From an uncultured Bacilli bacterium (GTDB lineage Bacteria > Bacillota_I > Bacilli_A > RF39 > UBA660), in NCBI GenBank assembly GCA_934149325.1, contig CAKPEJ010000021.1:1-20145 (forward strand): 20,145 bases of DNA, given 5' to 3'. Shown piece after piece: positions 14,520-20,145 of this stretch. The notes beneath the pieces are model-generated. The model was not told where the DNA came from and made no database searches. It saw only the letters and a program-made list of their open reading frames with translations. How positions within the stretch are numbered: the stretch's first letter is position 1; the number at the start of each line of letters is the position of its first letter. A program made the translations under genes and the position numbers.

Positions 14520-15629
14520 ATGGAAAAAATAGATTTATTTATAAATGATTTACGTAATCTTTATATTAATTCAGAATCTTTGATGCAGATAAAAAGTGAA
14601 TTAGAAGAATTTATCAAATTTATTCCTATGAACAATTTATCATTTGCGAAAAATGTTATGTTAAGTGAAGAAATAAAATCTAATAATTTAGTAGAAGGCT
14701 ATTTAGATGATTTAAAACATATAGATGAAGTAGTAAAATCAAAAGATATAGAGAGTCCTAAAGATCAAAGAATATTAAATTTATATAAAGGTTATAAATA
14801 CATATTAAAACAAAAAAATATAAATAAAGAATCATTAAAAAACTTATATAGCATTTTATCTAAAAATTTACTTATAGCTTATGATATAAATCATATGGGA
14901 AAGTACTATAGAAATGATAAAGTATTTATATATAATTCTTCTGATATAAGTAAAGAACCAGATGAGGGTCTTCCTTGTAATAAAATAGAAGAATATATGG
15001 ATTATTTATTTGAGTATATAAATAGTAACAATAATTTAGAAACTCAAACTGATTTTTATATAAAATCTCAAATAATGCATTTTTATTTTGTATATATACA
15101 TCCATATTTTGATGTTAATGGTAGAACTAGTAGAACAACTAGTATGTGGTATCTATTAAATAATGAAGTATATCCATATATCATATTTAATAGAGGAATA
15201 AATTTTGATAAATCGACTTATTATAGAGCTATATTAGAAGCAAAAAAATATGGTAACATAACAATATTTTTAAAATATATGCTTGAAAATGTAAAAATTG
15301 AGCTTGAAAAAGAATATTTGATTTTAAATATAGAATCATTAACAGAAAAGCTATCAGTACAAGAAAAACAAACTTTAAATTATATTTTATCAATGAAGCA
15401 ACAAAGAAATTTGAAAACATTTAACGAATTTTATTCAAGGTTTAATGATAGAAGAAAATTAAAAGAAGTAAATGAAACATTAATTGAACCATTACTTGAA
15501 AAAAATATAATAGAAAAAAAAGGAAATACAAAAGGTAAAATATATAATGGTAATAATAATTTTAGATTTGAAATAAAAGACTCTTTAATAGATAAAGATG
15601 AAAATAAAATAAAGAGATTAGTTTTATAG
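14520..15629 (+). CDS. Fic-domain protein with C-terminal winged helix
   Basis: This is a 369-aa Fic/DOC-family protein. The Fic motif reads H194-PYFDVNGRTSR instead of HPF-(D/E)GNGR-R: the catalytic His, Asn, Gly and Arg are kept but the Gly after the acidic residue is Val. Fic enzymes transfer AMP or other phosphate-containing groups to proteins. The segment EIKSNNLVEGY near residue 60 resembles the inhibitory helix (S/T)xxxE(G/N) of self-inhibited Fic proteins, with Asn at the S/T position. The last 100 residues (NYILSMKQQRNLKTFNEF to NIIEKK) look like a winged helix. GAAAGGGA precedes the ATG. It is followed 11 bases later by an AbiEii-type gene. This HTH-bearing Fic could fill the place normally taken by the AbiEi antitoxin; that is inference. 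Confidence 0.85.
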   Translation: MEKIDLFINDLRNLYINSESLMQIKSELEEFIKFIPMNNLSFAKNVMLSEEIKSNNLVEGYLDDLKHIDEVVKSKDIESPKDQRILNLYKGYKYILKQKNINKESLKNLYSILSKNLLIAYDINHMGKYYRNDKVFIYNSSDISKEPDEGLPCNKIEEYMDYLFEYINSNNNLETQTDFYIKSQIMHFYFVYIHPYFDVNGRTSRTTSMWYLLNNEVYPYIIFNRGINFDKSTYYRAILEAKKYGNITIFLKYMLENVKIELEKEYLILNIESLTEKLSVQEKQTLNYILSMKQQRNLKTFNEFYSRFNDRRKLKEVNETLIEPLLEKNIIEKKGNTKGKIYNGNNNFRFEIKDSLIDKDENKIKRLVL

Positions 15630-15640
15630 GGGGTAAACAT

Positions 15641-16519
15641 ATGATAAAAGTAGATAATTGTGATCAATTAAAAGCATTTTTAAAAAGTGAATCAAAAAGA
15701 TTAAATATAAGTTGTACAAATACTTATAATACATTTTTTTCAAGACTTTTACTTGAAAGAATAAGTCATGTTGATCCATCACATGAATTTTTAGTGAAAG
15801 GAAGTTTCGCTCAGCTTGTTCATTTGCAAAAAATTGTAAGACCAATAACTGACGTAGATTTAACTACTGTTGTTCCTCATCAAGATGCTATAAAAGTATT
15901 ATTAGATGCATTAACGTATAATGAGAACGATTTAATAAATTTTAATATGAGAGGAAAAGTAAAACAAACAACAACAGGGATATATAAAATACCAATAAAT
16001 GCATGTTACCAAAAAATAAATCATCCAATCGGAATAGATTATAGAGAAAACTATCCATTACTATTCGAAAAACAAGAAAAGACAGTTCCAAGAATATTTA
16101 CGGGTGATAATGAATATAAAGTATTTGTTCCATCAATAGAAGAAACATTAGCAGAAAAATTATATATAATTATAAAGAAAAATTATTTATATGATAAAAA
16201 TACAAGAGTTAAAGATTTATATGATGTTTATCAGCTTCATGGTGGTGAATATGACTTAGATAAATTTTCTTTATACTTTGAAACATTCTTAGAAAGAAGT
16301 AAATTTGTAGATGCAGATAATATAACAACAGATTTTTTAAATAAAGAATTTACAAAATCACACGAAGAAGAATGGGAATCTAGTAAGAAAAAATATGAAT
16401 TTATGGATAATGAAATAGATTTAGAAGGTTCTGTGTATTATACTAGAGGTGTTTTGAGTGAACAACTTCAAAGAATAAAACAGGGTAAAAATAAACCAAA
16501 GACTTATGTATTAAAATAA
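15641..16519 (+). CDS. AbiEii/AbiGii-type nucleotidyltransferase toxin
   Basis: This 292-aa protein belongs to the AbiEii/AbiGii toxin (DUF1814) nucleotidyltransferases. The core NTase motif is visible as LVKGSFAQL (G54-S55) followed by RPITDVDLTT (D71 and D73), and later ETLAEKLYIII and RVKDLYDVYQL, the typical helical part. Related toxins transfer nucleotides to tRNA or other targets and cause abortive infection or growth arrest. AGGGGG lies 8 bases before the ATG. The usual partner, AbiEi, is absent: the upstream gene encodes a Fic protein with a C-terminal winged helix instead. A terminator overlaps its stop, so Fic and AbiEii form a closed two-gene unit. Confidence 0.87.
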   Translation: MIKVDNCDQLKAFLKSESKRLNISCTNTYNTFFSRLLLERISHVDPSHEFLVKGSFAQLVHLQKIVRPITDVDLTTVVPHQDAIKVLLDALTYNENDLINFNMRGKVKQTTTGIYKIPINACYQKINHPIGIDYRENYPLLFEKQEKTVPRIFTGDNEYKVFVPSIEETLAEKLYIIIKKNYLYDKNTRVKDLYDVYQLHGGEYDLDKFSLYFETFLERSKFVDADNITTDFLNKEFTKSHEEEWESSKKKYEFMDNEIDLEGSVYYTRGVLSEQLQRIKQGKNKPKTYVLK

Positions 16520-16527
16520 GTCTTTTT
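16498..16527 (+). terminator. Intrinsic terminator overlapping the AbiEii stop
   Basis: AAAGACTTAT and ATAAGTCTTT form a 10-bp stem, GTATTAAA being the loop, followed by Ts. The coding sequence supplies the left arm and most of the loop. Confidence 0.8.
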
Positions 16528-16538
16528 TGTGATATAAT
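16528..16538 (+). promoter_or_regulatory. Extended -10 promoter of the dTMP kinase gene
   Basis: TGA TATAAT (TATAAT at 16533-16538) directly after the terminator T-run. The -35 would fall in the terminator stem. GGAGG follows at 16546-16550. Confidence 0.6.
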
Positions 16539-16558
16539 TAACCATGGAGGTAATTAAA

Positions 16559-17221
16559 ATGGATGGAAAATTAATAGTTATAGAAGGTGCATGTGATGGC
16601 ATTGGAAAAACAACCCAATATAAAAAATTAAAAGAAAAATTAGAAAAAGAAGGTAATAGAGTAGTTTCACACCATTTTCCAACATATGATTCATATCAAG
16701 GATTAGGAGCTGTAAATTATTTAAAAGGTGAATTTGGAAAAAAGGAAGATTTACCAGCATATTTTATTAACAATTTATATGCCAGTGATAGAGCAATAAC
16801 ATGGTATTCAAAATTAAAAAAAGAATATGAGAATGGAAGTATAGTATTACTTGATAGATATACAACATCAACTTTAATATATCAATCAGCGCTTATAGAA
16901 GATTTAGAAGAAAGAAAACAGTTTATAGATTATGTTATAGATTATGAATATAATAAATTAAAAATAAAATCACCAGATAAAGTAATATTTTTATTTGCTG
17001 ATTTTGATGTAATAACAGAAATTAGAAATAAAAGAAAAGTAAATGAAGGTGTTATTTCTGATATTCATGAAACAGATATTGATTTTATGAAAAAAGTGTA
17101 TGATAATGCAATTTTTGTTGCAAATTATTTGAAATGGGATTATGTTAATTGTACTTTTGAAAATAAAATGAGAACAGAAGAAGAAATACATGAAGATATA
17201 TGTAAATTAATATTAAAATAG
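16559..17221 (+). CDS. Thymidylate kinase-like protein (divergent)
   Basis: This 220-aa P-loop kinase of the dTMP kinase family makes dTDP from dTMP with ATP. IVIEGACDGIGKTTQ is the P-loop; it has one more residue than the usual EGxDGxGKTT. HHFPTYDSYQG takes the place of the FTREPGG-type loop. LLDRYTTSTLIYQSA contains the DRY motif of dTMP kinases. I chose the ATG at 16559 over 16544 since GGAGG lies 8 bases before it; the earlier ATG overlaps that site. FPTYDSYQG suggests an alternative branch distinct from the housekeeping tmk. Being in an accessory block next to toxin-like genes, it may be a second copy serving the island or a phage-derived gene. The housekeeping copy is not in this window. 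Confidence 0.85.
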   Translation: MDGKLIVIEGACDGIGKTTQYKKLKEKLEKEGNRVVSHHFPTYDSYQGLGAVNYLKGEFGKKEDLPAYFINNLYASDRAITWYSKLKKEYENGSIVLLDRYTTSTLIYQSALIEDLEERKQFIDYVIDYEYNKLKIKSPDKVIFLFADFDVITEIRNKRKVNEGVISDIHETDIDFMKKVYDNAIFVANYLKWDYVNCTFENKMRTEEEIHEDICKLILK

Positions 17222-17284
17222 TATTTAATTTATAAAACAATGAATTAATTGTCGAAATTTGTAAATAATTATAATGGTGATATT

Positions 17285-17764
17285 ATGAAAAAAATATGTT
17301 TATCTATTATAATTATTTTTATTTTAGGTTTTTTGATAAAAAATAGTAGTAATGATAGTAAAACTGTTATGGAATATAATGATGATTATAATATTAATAG
17401 TATCTATTATTTAGACTTTTCTAATGAGATATTATCTACAAATAATTTTAAATTAAAAATCGCACCATTTACTGGATATAATTATGTCATAAGAAGAATA
17501 TATCCAAAGTATAACTCTGATTTAAAGAAATATTATACTTATGATTTTGATAATATTGATTTAGGAGTGCAAAATTTTAAAGATGATTATATATCTTATT
17601 TAAGAAGTGAAAATTTATATGATGAGGTAGATAAAGTACTTAGAACAGGTATAGTAATAAAAGGGATAGAAATTTATACATCAAAAGAGGCACTTAAAAA
17701 ATTCAATAAAAAATATCCAAAAGTTAAATATAAAATATTAAATGAAAATTACAATCAAATGTAA
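17285..17764 (+). CDS. Small membrane-anchored protein, unknown
   Basis: This 159-aa protein has a short basic N-terminus (MKK) and one hydrophobic segment (ICLSIIIIFILGFLI), then a polar, Tyr/Asn/Lys-rich domain with no cysteines. It is likely an uncleaved signal anchor with the rest outside the cell. No lipobox is seen. I chose the ATG at 17285 over 17249 (TTG) because GGTGAT precedes it and the hydrophobic segment then lies directly at the start. No family recognised. It follows the dTMP kinase gene by 63 bases and may be co-transcribed, as no terminator is visible between them. Confidence 0.7.
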   Translation: MKKICLSIIIIFILGFLIKNSSNDSKTVMEYNDDYNINSIYYLDFSNEILSTNNFKLKIAPFTGYNYVIRRIYPKYNSDLKKYYTYDFDNIDLGVQNFKDDYISYLRSENLYDEVDKVLRTGIVIKGIEIYTSKEALKKFNKKYPKVKYKILNENYNQM

Positions 17765-17822
17765 TTTTTTTCTTATAAATTAATATAATATATAAATATT
17801 TAAAAAAAATAAAAAAATGTAC

Positions 17823-17851
17823 TTGAAAAGTAAAATGTTTTGTGATAAAAT
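17823..17851 (+). promoter_or_regulatory. tRNA operon promoter
   Basis: TTGAAA (17823-17828), 17-base spacer, TAAAAT (17846-17851), 11 bases before the first tRNA. Confidence 0.8.
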
Positions 17852-17862
17852 TTAATTCATGT

Positions 17863-17939
17863 GGACCCTTAGCTCAGTTGGTTAGAGCATCCGGCTCATA
17901 ACCGGGCGGTCGCAGGTTCGAGTCCTGCAGGGTCCACCA
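17863..17939 (+). tRNA. tRNA with CAU anticodon, most like tRNA-Ile2 (lysidine type)
   Basis: This is a 77-base cloverleaf: acceptor GGACCCT/AGGGTCC, discriminator A and encoded CCA. The D arm is GCTC...GAGC, the anticodon loop CTCATAA reads CAT, and the T arm is GCAGG TTCGAGT CCTGC. The CTCATAA loop and the GGACC start resemble the Bacillus isoleucine tRNA that TilS converts to read AUA, more than elongator tRNA-Met (TTCATAC-type loop). An automatic call would be Met. The Ile2 call is from memory of those sequences. Confidence 0.9.
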
Positions 17940-17952
17940 CTTTTTATTTTTT

Positions 17953-18037
17953 GCAGGTGTGGCGAAATTGGCAGACGCGCTAGACTTAGGATCTAGTGTC
18001 TTACGACGTGGGGGTTCAAGTCCCTTCACCTGCACCA
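17953..18037 (+). tRNA. tRNA-Leu(UAG)
   Basis: This is an 85-base class II tRNA: acceptor GCAGGTG/CACCTGC, discriminator A, encoded CCA, anticodon loop CTTAGGA (anticodon TAG, reading CUN codons), a variable arm TGTCTTACGACG, and T loop TTCAAGT. It is co-transcribed with the preceding tRNA, 13 bases apart. Confidence 0.95.
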
Positions 18038-18039
18038 AA

Positions 18040-18059
18040 TTGATAGTAAACTCGGACAC
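18040..18059 (+). repeat. Direct repeat copy 1, next to tRNA-Leu
   Basis: TTGATAGTAAACTCGGACAC starts 2 bases after the tRNA-Leu CCA and matches 19546-19565 at 19 of 20 bases. Both copies continue into a stem: TAAACTC pairs with GAGTTTA at 18065-18071 here. The repeats enclose about 1.5 kb and could be attachment-site or transposon-end remnants. Confidence 0.75.
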
Positions 18060-18082
18060 GTCATGAGTTTAAGTAATAGATT

Positions 18083-18109
18083 ACTAACTAGAAATAGTTA
18101 GTTTTTTTC
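18083..18109 (+). terminator. Terminator of the tRNA operon
   Basis: ACTAACTA, GAAA loop and TAGTTAGT form a perfect 8-bp stem followed by a T-run (18103-18108). It lies after direct repeat copy 1. Confidence 0.85.
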
Positions 18110-18133
18110 TGCTTAAAATGAAAGGATGAGTGA

Positions 18134-18641
18134 TGATTATGTTTGAAATAGAAACTAAAAACTTGAAAATAAGTTATGAATTTAATAGAAAGATAGATAT
18201 AATATGTCGGTTTGCTTGTGTTAAATATGAATGGTAATATTAAGTCAATTAAAAATACTAATATTGTCTATATAAAGCCTCATAGTTTGAAAGTTAAAGA
18301 AAATGATTAGATAATGAAGATTTAAAAATAAAATTAGAAGAAAAGGAAAGTTTATTATTAGTAGCAAAAAACACAATAAAAGATTTAAATAAAGAGGGTA
18401 ATTGAACTTGAATTAAAAGTAGAATCATGGAAACAAAGAATTAATGAAATTACAGATTTTATATCTGAAAGAGCTAAAGGGTTCTTTTGAAATATTTTAA
18501 AAAAGTAAATATAAAGATGTTGCAGATGATTAAAAAGAAAATAATATAATAATTGAAAAAGAATATAAGCAAATATATGATTTGTCTATTAGAAGAGAAT
18601 ATAAAATAGAAAAAAAGAAGGATGGTAGTTTTGAATTATAA
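18134..18641 (+). pseudogene. Heavily decayed gene, coiled-coil-like end
   Basis: Six or more short open pieces in shifting frames join into one plausible chain. The pieces include NTNIVYIKPHSLKVKEND, LKIKLEEKESLLLVAKNTI, ELELKVESWKQRINEITDF, ISERAKGFFEIL and EKEYKQIYDLSIRREYK, ending before a TAA at 18639. At least four frameshifts and several stops separate them. The Glu/Lys-rich heptads suggest a coiled coil. The pattern recalls the C-terminal part of plasmid mobilisation (Pre/Mob) proteins, but I cannot confirm this. It lies inside the direct-repeat-bounded segment, consistent with a dead mobile element. Confidence 0.6.
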
Positions 18642-18681
18642 TGTGAATTTTATAAAAAAAGAAAAAATGTAGAAAATATGT

Positions 18682-18719
18682 TATAATAATGGTAATTAGA
18701 AATTATTTGATACGAGGAG
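18682..18719 (+). promoter_or_regulatory. -10 element and AGGAG ribosome site
   Basis: TATAAT (18682-18687) and AGGAG (18715-18719). The latter lies 9 bases before the ATG at 18729 and excludes the ATG at 18720, which touches it. Confidence 0.55.
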
Positions 18720-18728
18720 ATGCGAAAT

Positions 18729-19433
18729 ATGTCAAAAGAAATTAATTGGAATGGTGAAATTTGGATAGTAGATCCAAATACAAGAACAATATATAAAAAA
18801 GATCAAATATATGAAACTGATTCGGAATTATTAACAACAAGGTTAAGAATTGGCAATTATTCATATAGTAATTTTGGAGATATTATATATTTCCAAAGAA
18901 ATACTGATAATGAGTGCTTTAAAATTGAAAATGATACTATTGTTAATATTAGTAAAGAAGAATATTTAGAGTATAAAAAAATGAAAAGGATAATTCCTGA
19001 AAATCCTGATTCAATAAGATATGTTATGAATTATGTAACAGCTATTATATGTGATGATATTTTAAAAAGGGAATATCAATTAAAAGCTTCAATATCAGTT
19101 GAGAATTCTAACGTAGTTCCAATTGTTTCTAAAAAATTTTCAGAAATTATAAAGTTTAGGATTAAAGAAGTTACAACACATATAATGCTTTATCTTCCAG
19201 GTTACATTGATAGAACACAAGCAAAAAAAGCAATATATGAGTGTTTTATAAAAATTTTAGAAGAAAATCCGGAATATGTAGAAAATATAGAAAAAAATAT
19301 TATTCAAGAAAATAAACATGTGTTTGATGCATTGGCAGAGCAAATAAAGTCATCAATCGAAAGTAGAAATAAATCAATTTTAAGTGAAATTACAGAAAAG
19401 GTTGAAGGTGAAAATAAAGGAAGAACAAAATAA
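18729..19433 (+). CDS. Unknown 234-aa protein inside the repeat-bounded segment
   Basis: This soluble protein begins MSKEINWNGEIWIVDPNT. The first 85 residues are rich in beta-type, aromatic segments (GNYSYSNFGDIIYFQRN). The rest is helical: YVMNYVTAIICDDILKREY, a central basic part, and a charged C-terminal helix (ESRNKSILSEITEKVEGEN). No signal peptide, membrane segment or known catalytic motif is visible, and I recognise no family. It is the only intact gene between the two direct repeats at 18040 and 19546, so it may be the surviving cargo of a degenerate element. A terminator overlaps its stop. Confidence 0.75.
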   Translation: MSKEINWNGEIWIVDPNTRTIYKKDQIYETDSELLTTRLRIGNYSYSNFGDIIYFQRNTDNECFKIENDTIVNISKEEYLEYKKMKRIIPENPDSIRYVMNYVTAIICDDILKREYQLKASISVENSNVVPIVSKKFSEIIKFRIKEVTTHIMLYLPGYIDRTQAKKAIYECFIKILEENPEYVENIEKNIIQENKHVFDALAEQIKSSIESRNKSILSEITEKVEGENKGRTK

Positions 19434-19446
19434 GTTCTTTCTTTTT
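19416..19446 (+). terminator. Intrinsic terminator overlapping the stop of the 234-aa gene
   Basis: AAAGGAAGAAC (19416-19426) pairs with GTTCTTTCTTT (19434-19444) with one G-T pair, followed by Ts. The loop AAAATAA contains the stop codon. Confidence 0.7.
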
Positions 19447-19475
19447 ACATTAATTAGTTATACAATATATATAGT

Positions 19476-19496
19476 TAGTAAGTTTATTACTTACTA
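19476..19496. repeat. Perfect 7-bp inverted repeat
   Basis: TAGTAAG, loop TTTATTA, CTTACTA. No T-run follows, so it is more likely a protein site or an element end than a terminator. Confidence 0.4.
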
Positions 19497-19545
19497 TCAT
19501 CTTTTAGCTTGGGATTTGTTTTACTTCTTCCTTTGAGGTACTAGA

Positions 19546-19565
19546 TTGATACTAAACTCGGACAC
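19546..19565 (+). repeat. Direct repeat copy 2
   Basis: TTGATACTAAACTCGGACAC differs from copy 1 (18040-18059) by one base (C for G at the seventh position) and has the same orientation. AAACTC pairs with GAGTTT at 19577-19582, so the stem-loop of copy 1 is kept with a longer loop. Confidence 0.75.
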
Positions 19566-19658
19566 TTTTATTGTTTGAGTTTTAAAATGCGTAAATTTAT
19601 GCTAAGATATTTATGTAGATTAAATTGATTTTTCAAGTTTAGAAAACATACTTGCAAA

Positions 19659-19685
19659 TTGACATCAAATATTAATTGATGCCAA
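19659..19685. promoter_or_regulatory. 10-bp inverted repeat before the last gene
   Basis: TTGACATCAA, spacer ATATTAA, TTGATGCCAA: 9 of 10 positions are complementary. The left arm contains a TTGACA -35-like box, and TATAAT lies at 19696-19701, although the spacing is too long for both to be one promoter. It may be an operator for the gene starting at 19720. Confidence 0.45.
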
Positions 19686-19719
19686 TAGTATTAATTATAA
19701 TTAGAGGTTTGGTGATAAT

Positions 19720-20145
19720 ATGACAAATAATTTTAATATAAAGGATGTTTCTCAAGTTAATATGAATAAAACTTTTTTTCACTATACTAATAAAAATAAT
19801 TTAAATACTATTATAAAAAATGGTTTAGAGCCAAGGATAGGGGAAAATTCCTTATATGTAGAGAAAAGTAAAAAGGTATTTTTTTCTCAAGGAGAAAATG
19901 GAGTATTAATTCTTATGGATGTTTGGCTAAGGTGGTTAACATCAAAATTTGGAATAAGTAATCAAATTTATTGCTTGGGAACTTTTTATATGAGAATGCC
20001 ATTATGTATTAAATGTATTCCTAATTATGTTGTTAGTAAATCTTTAAAAAGTAAAAATAAACGTATAAAAGTATTTAATCAACTTAAAAATATCTTAGAT
20101 AATAGTGTTTTTTTGATTTTAGATTTAGAGGAAAATGTAGATTTT
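19720..20145 (+). CDS. Partial gene, ADP-ribosyltransferase-fold-like protein, cut by the window edge
   Basis: The frame is open for 142 codons from an ATG preceded by AGAGG (13 bases) and GGTG (6 bases) and runs off the right edge. FFHYTNKNNLNTIIKNGLEPR follows the H-T-x-x-x-NL-x-x-I-x-x-x-G-L-x-P plan shared by DarT-like and related NAD-using folds. KVFFSQGENGVLILMDVWLRWL follows, where other such proteins place a (Y/F)F(S/T) segment. The assignment to that fold is inference from this motif; activity and target are unknown. An inverted repeat precedes the start. ART-type enzymes are frequent in toxin-antitoxin and phage defence, which would fit the neighbourhood. Confidence 0.7.
   Translation, partial: MTNNFNIKDVSQVNMNKTFFHYTNKNNLNTIIKNGLEPRIGENSLYVEKSKKVFFSQGENGVLILMDVWLRWLTSKFGISNQIYCLGTFYMRMPLCIKCIPNYVVSKSLKSKNKRIKVFNQLKNILDNSVFLILDLEENVDF

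Noticed and set aside
17874..18059. 61-aa minus-strand ORF over the tRNA genes
   Set aside because: It is the antisense of two clear tRNAs; the sequence (PPRRKTLDP, DSNLRPPGYEP) is the well-known spurious translation of tRNA regions.
1..20145. CRISPR array or cas genes
   Set aside because: No regularly spaced repeats of 23-47 bases and no Cas-like proteins were seen on either strand.

Overview
The window is very AT-rich and uses the standard bacterial code as far as it can be checked. The tRNA genes encode their CCA ends, ribosome binding sites are AGGAGG-like, and promoters are TTGACA/TATAAT. This points to a low-GC Firmicute (Bacilli/Clostridia, possibly an uncultured gut lineage). No species can be named from the sequence. 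There are no rRNA genes, no CRISPR array and no intact transposase. The region reads as accessory: short defence-type or nucleotide-handling operons separated by gene remains.

Region 1 (about 1-7,070): two defence-like operons. The first (222-3055) encodes a MazG-type NTP pyrophosphohydrolase, a Cys-rich plus HNH nuclease protein split by one in-frame TAG, and a 622-aa PD-(D/E)XK nuclease/DUF2075 ATPase. The second (3609-6858) is an ATPase plus subtilisin-like protease pair of the IetAS type, with a consensus promoter and a strong terminator. A 33-aa ORF with its own terminator lies between them on the minus strand. The two ends of this block carry a matching 'CCCYCTGAAG + 6-bp hairpin + T-run' cassette and 11-bp-period tandem repeats, so it may be an island.

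Region 2 (7,380-11,640): a four-gene operon (7766-9525) in which two divergent paralogues of unknown function flank a RelB/DinJ-Nudix fusion with a damaged Nudix box and a second MazG-like protein. Next come two decayed genes (a ketopantoate-reductase-like remnant and a minus-strand gene with several lesions). A HAD nucleotidase-like/Nudix pair and a promoter-plus-hairpin unit that could be a small RNA follow.

Region 3 (11,762-17,764): a soluble mini-FtsK motor preceded by a 35-aa ORF joined to it across an A7 slippery run; an XRE-family membrane-anchored regulator with a palindromic operator; a Fic/AbiEii two-gene unit; a divergent thymidylate kinase; and a small membrane-anchored protein.

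Region 4 (17,823-20,145): a tRNA(CAU)-tRNA-Leu(UAG) operon, then a 1.5-kb segment bounded by 20-bp direct repeats (19/20 identical) that holds a heavily decayed gene and one intact unknown gene. A gene resembling ADP-ribosyltransferase folds runs off the right edge.

Overall, at least six genes make or break nucleotides (two MazG, two Nudix, one HAD nucleotidase, one dTMP kinase), interleaved with nuclease, protease and toxin-type genes. The best candidates for an undescribed system are the paralogue/RelB-Nudix/MazG operon and the MazG/HNH/DUF2075 operon.
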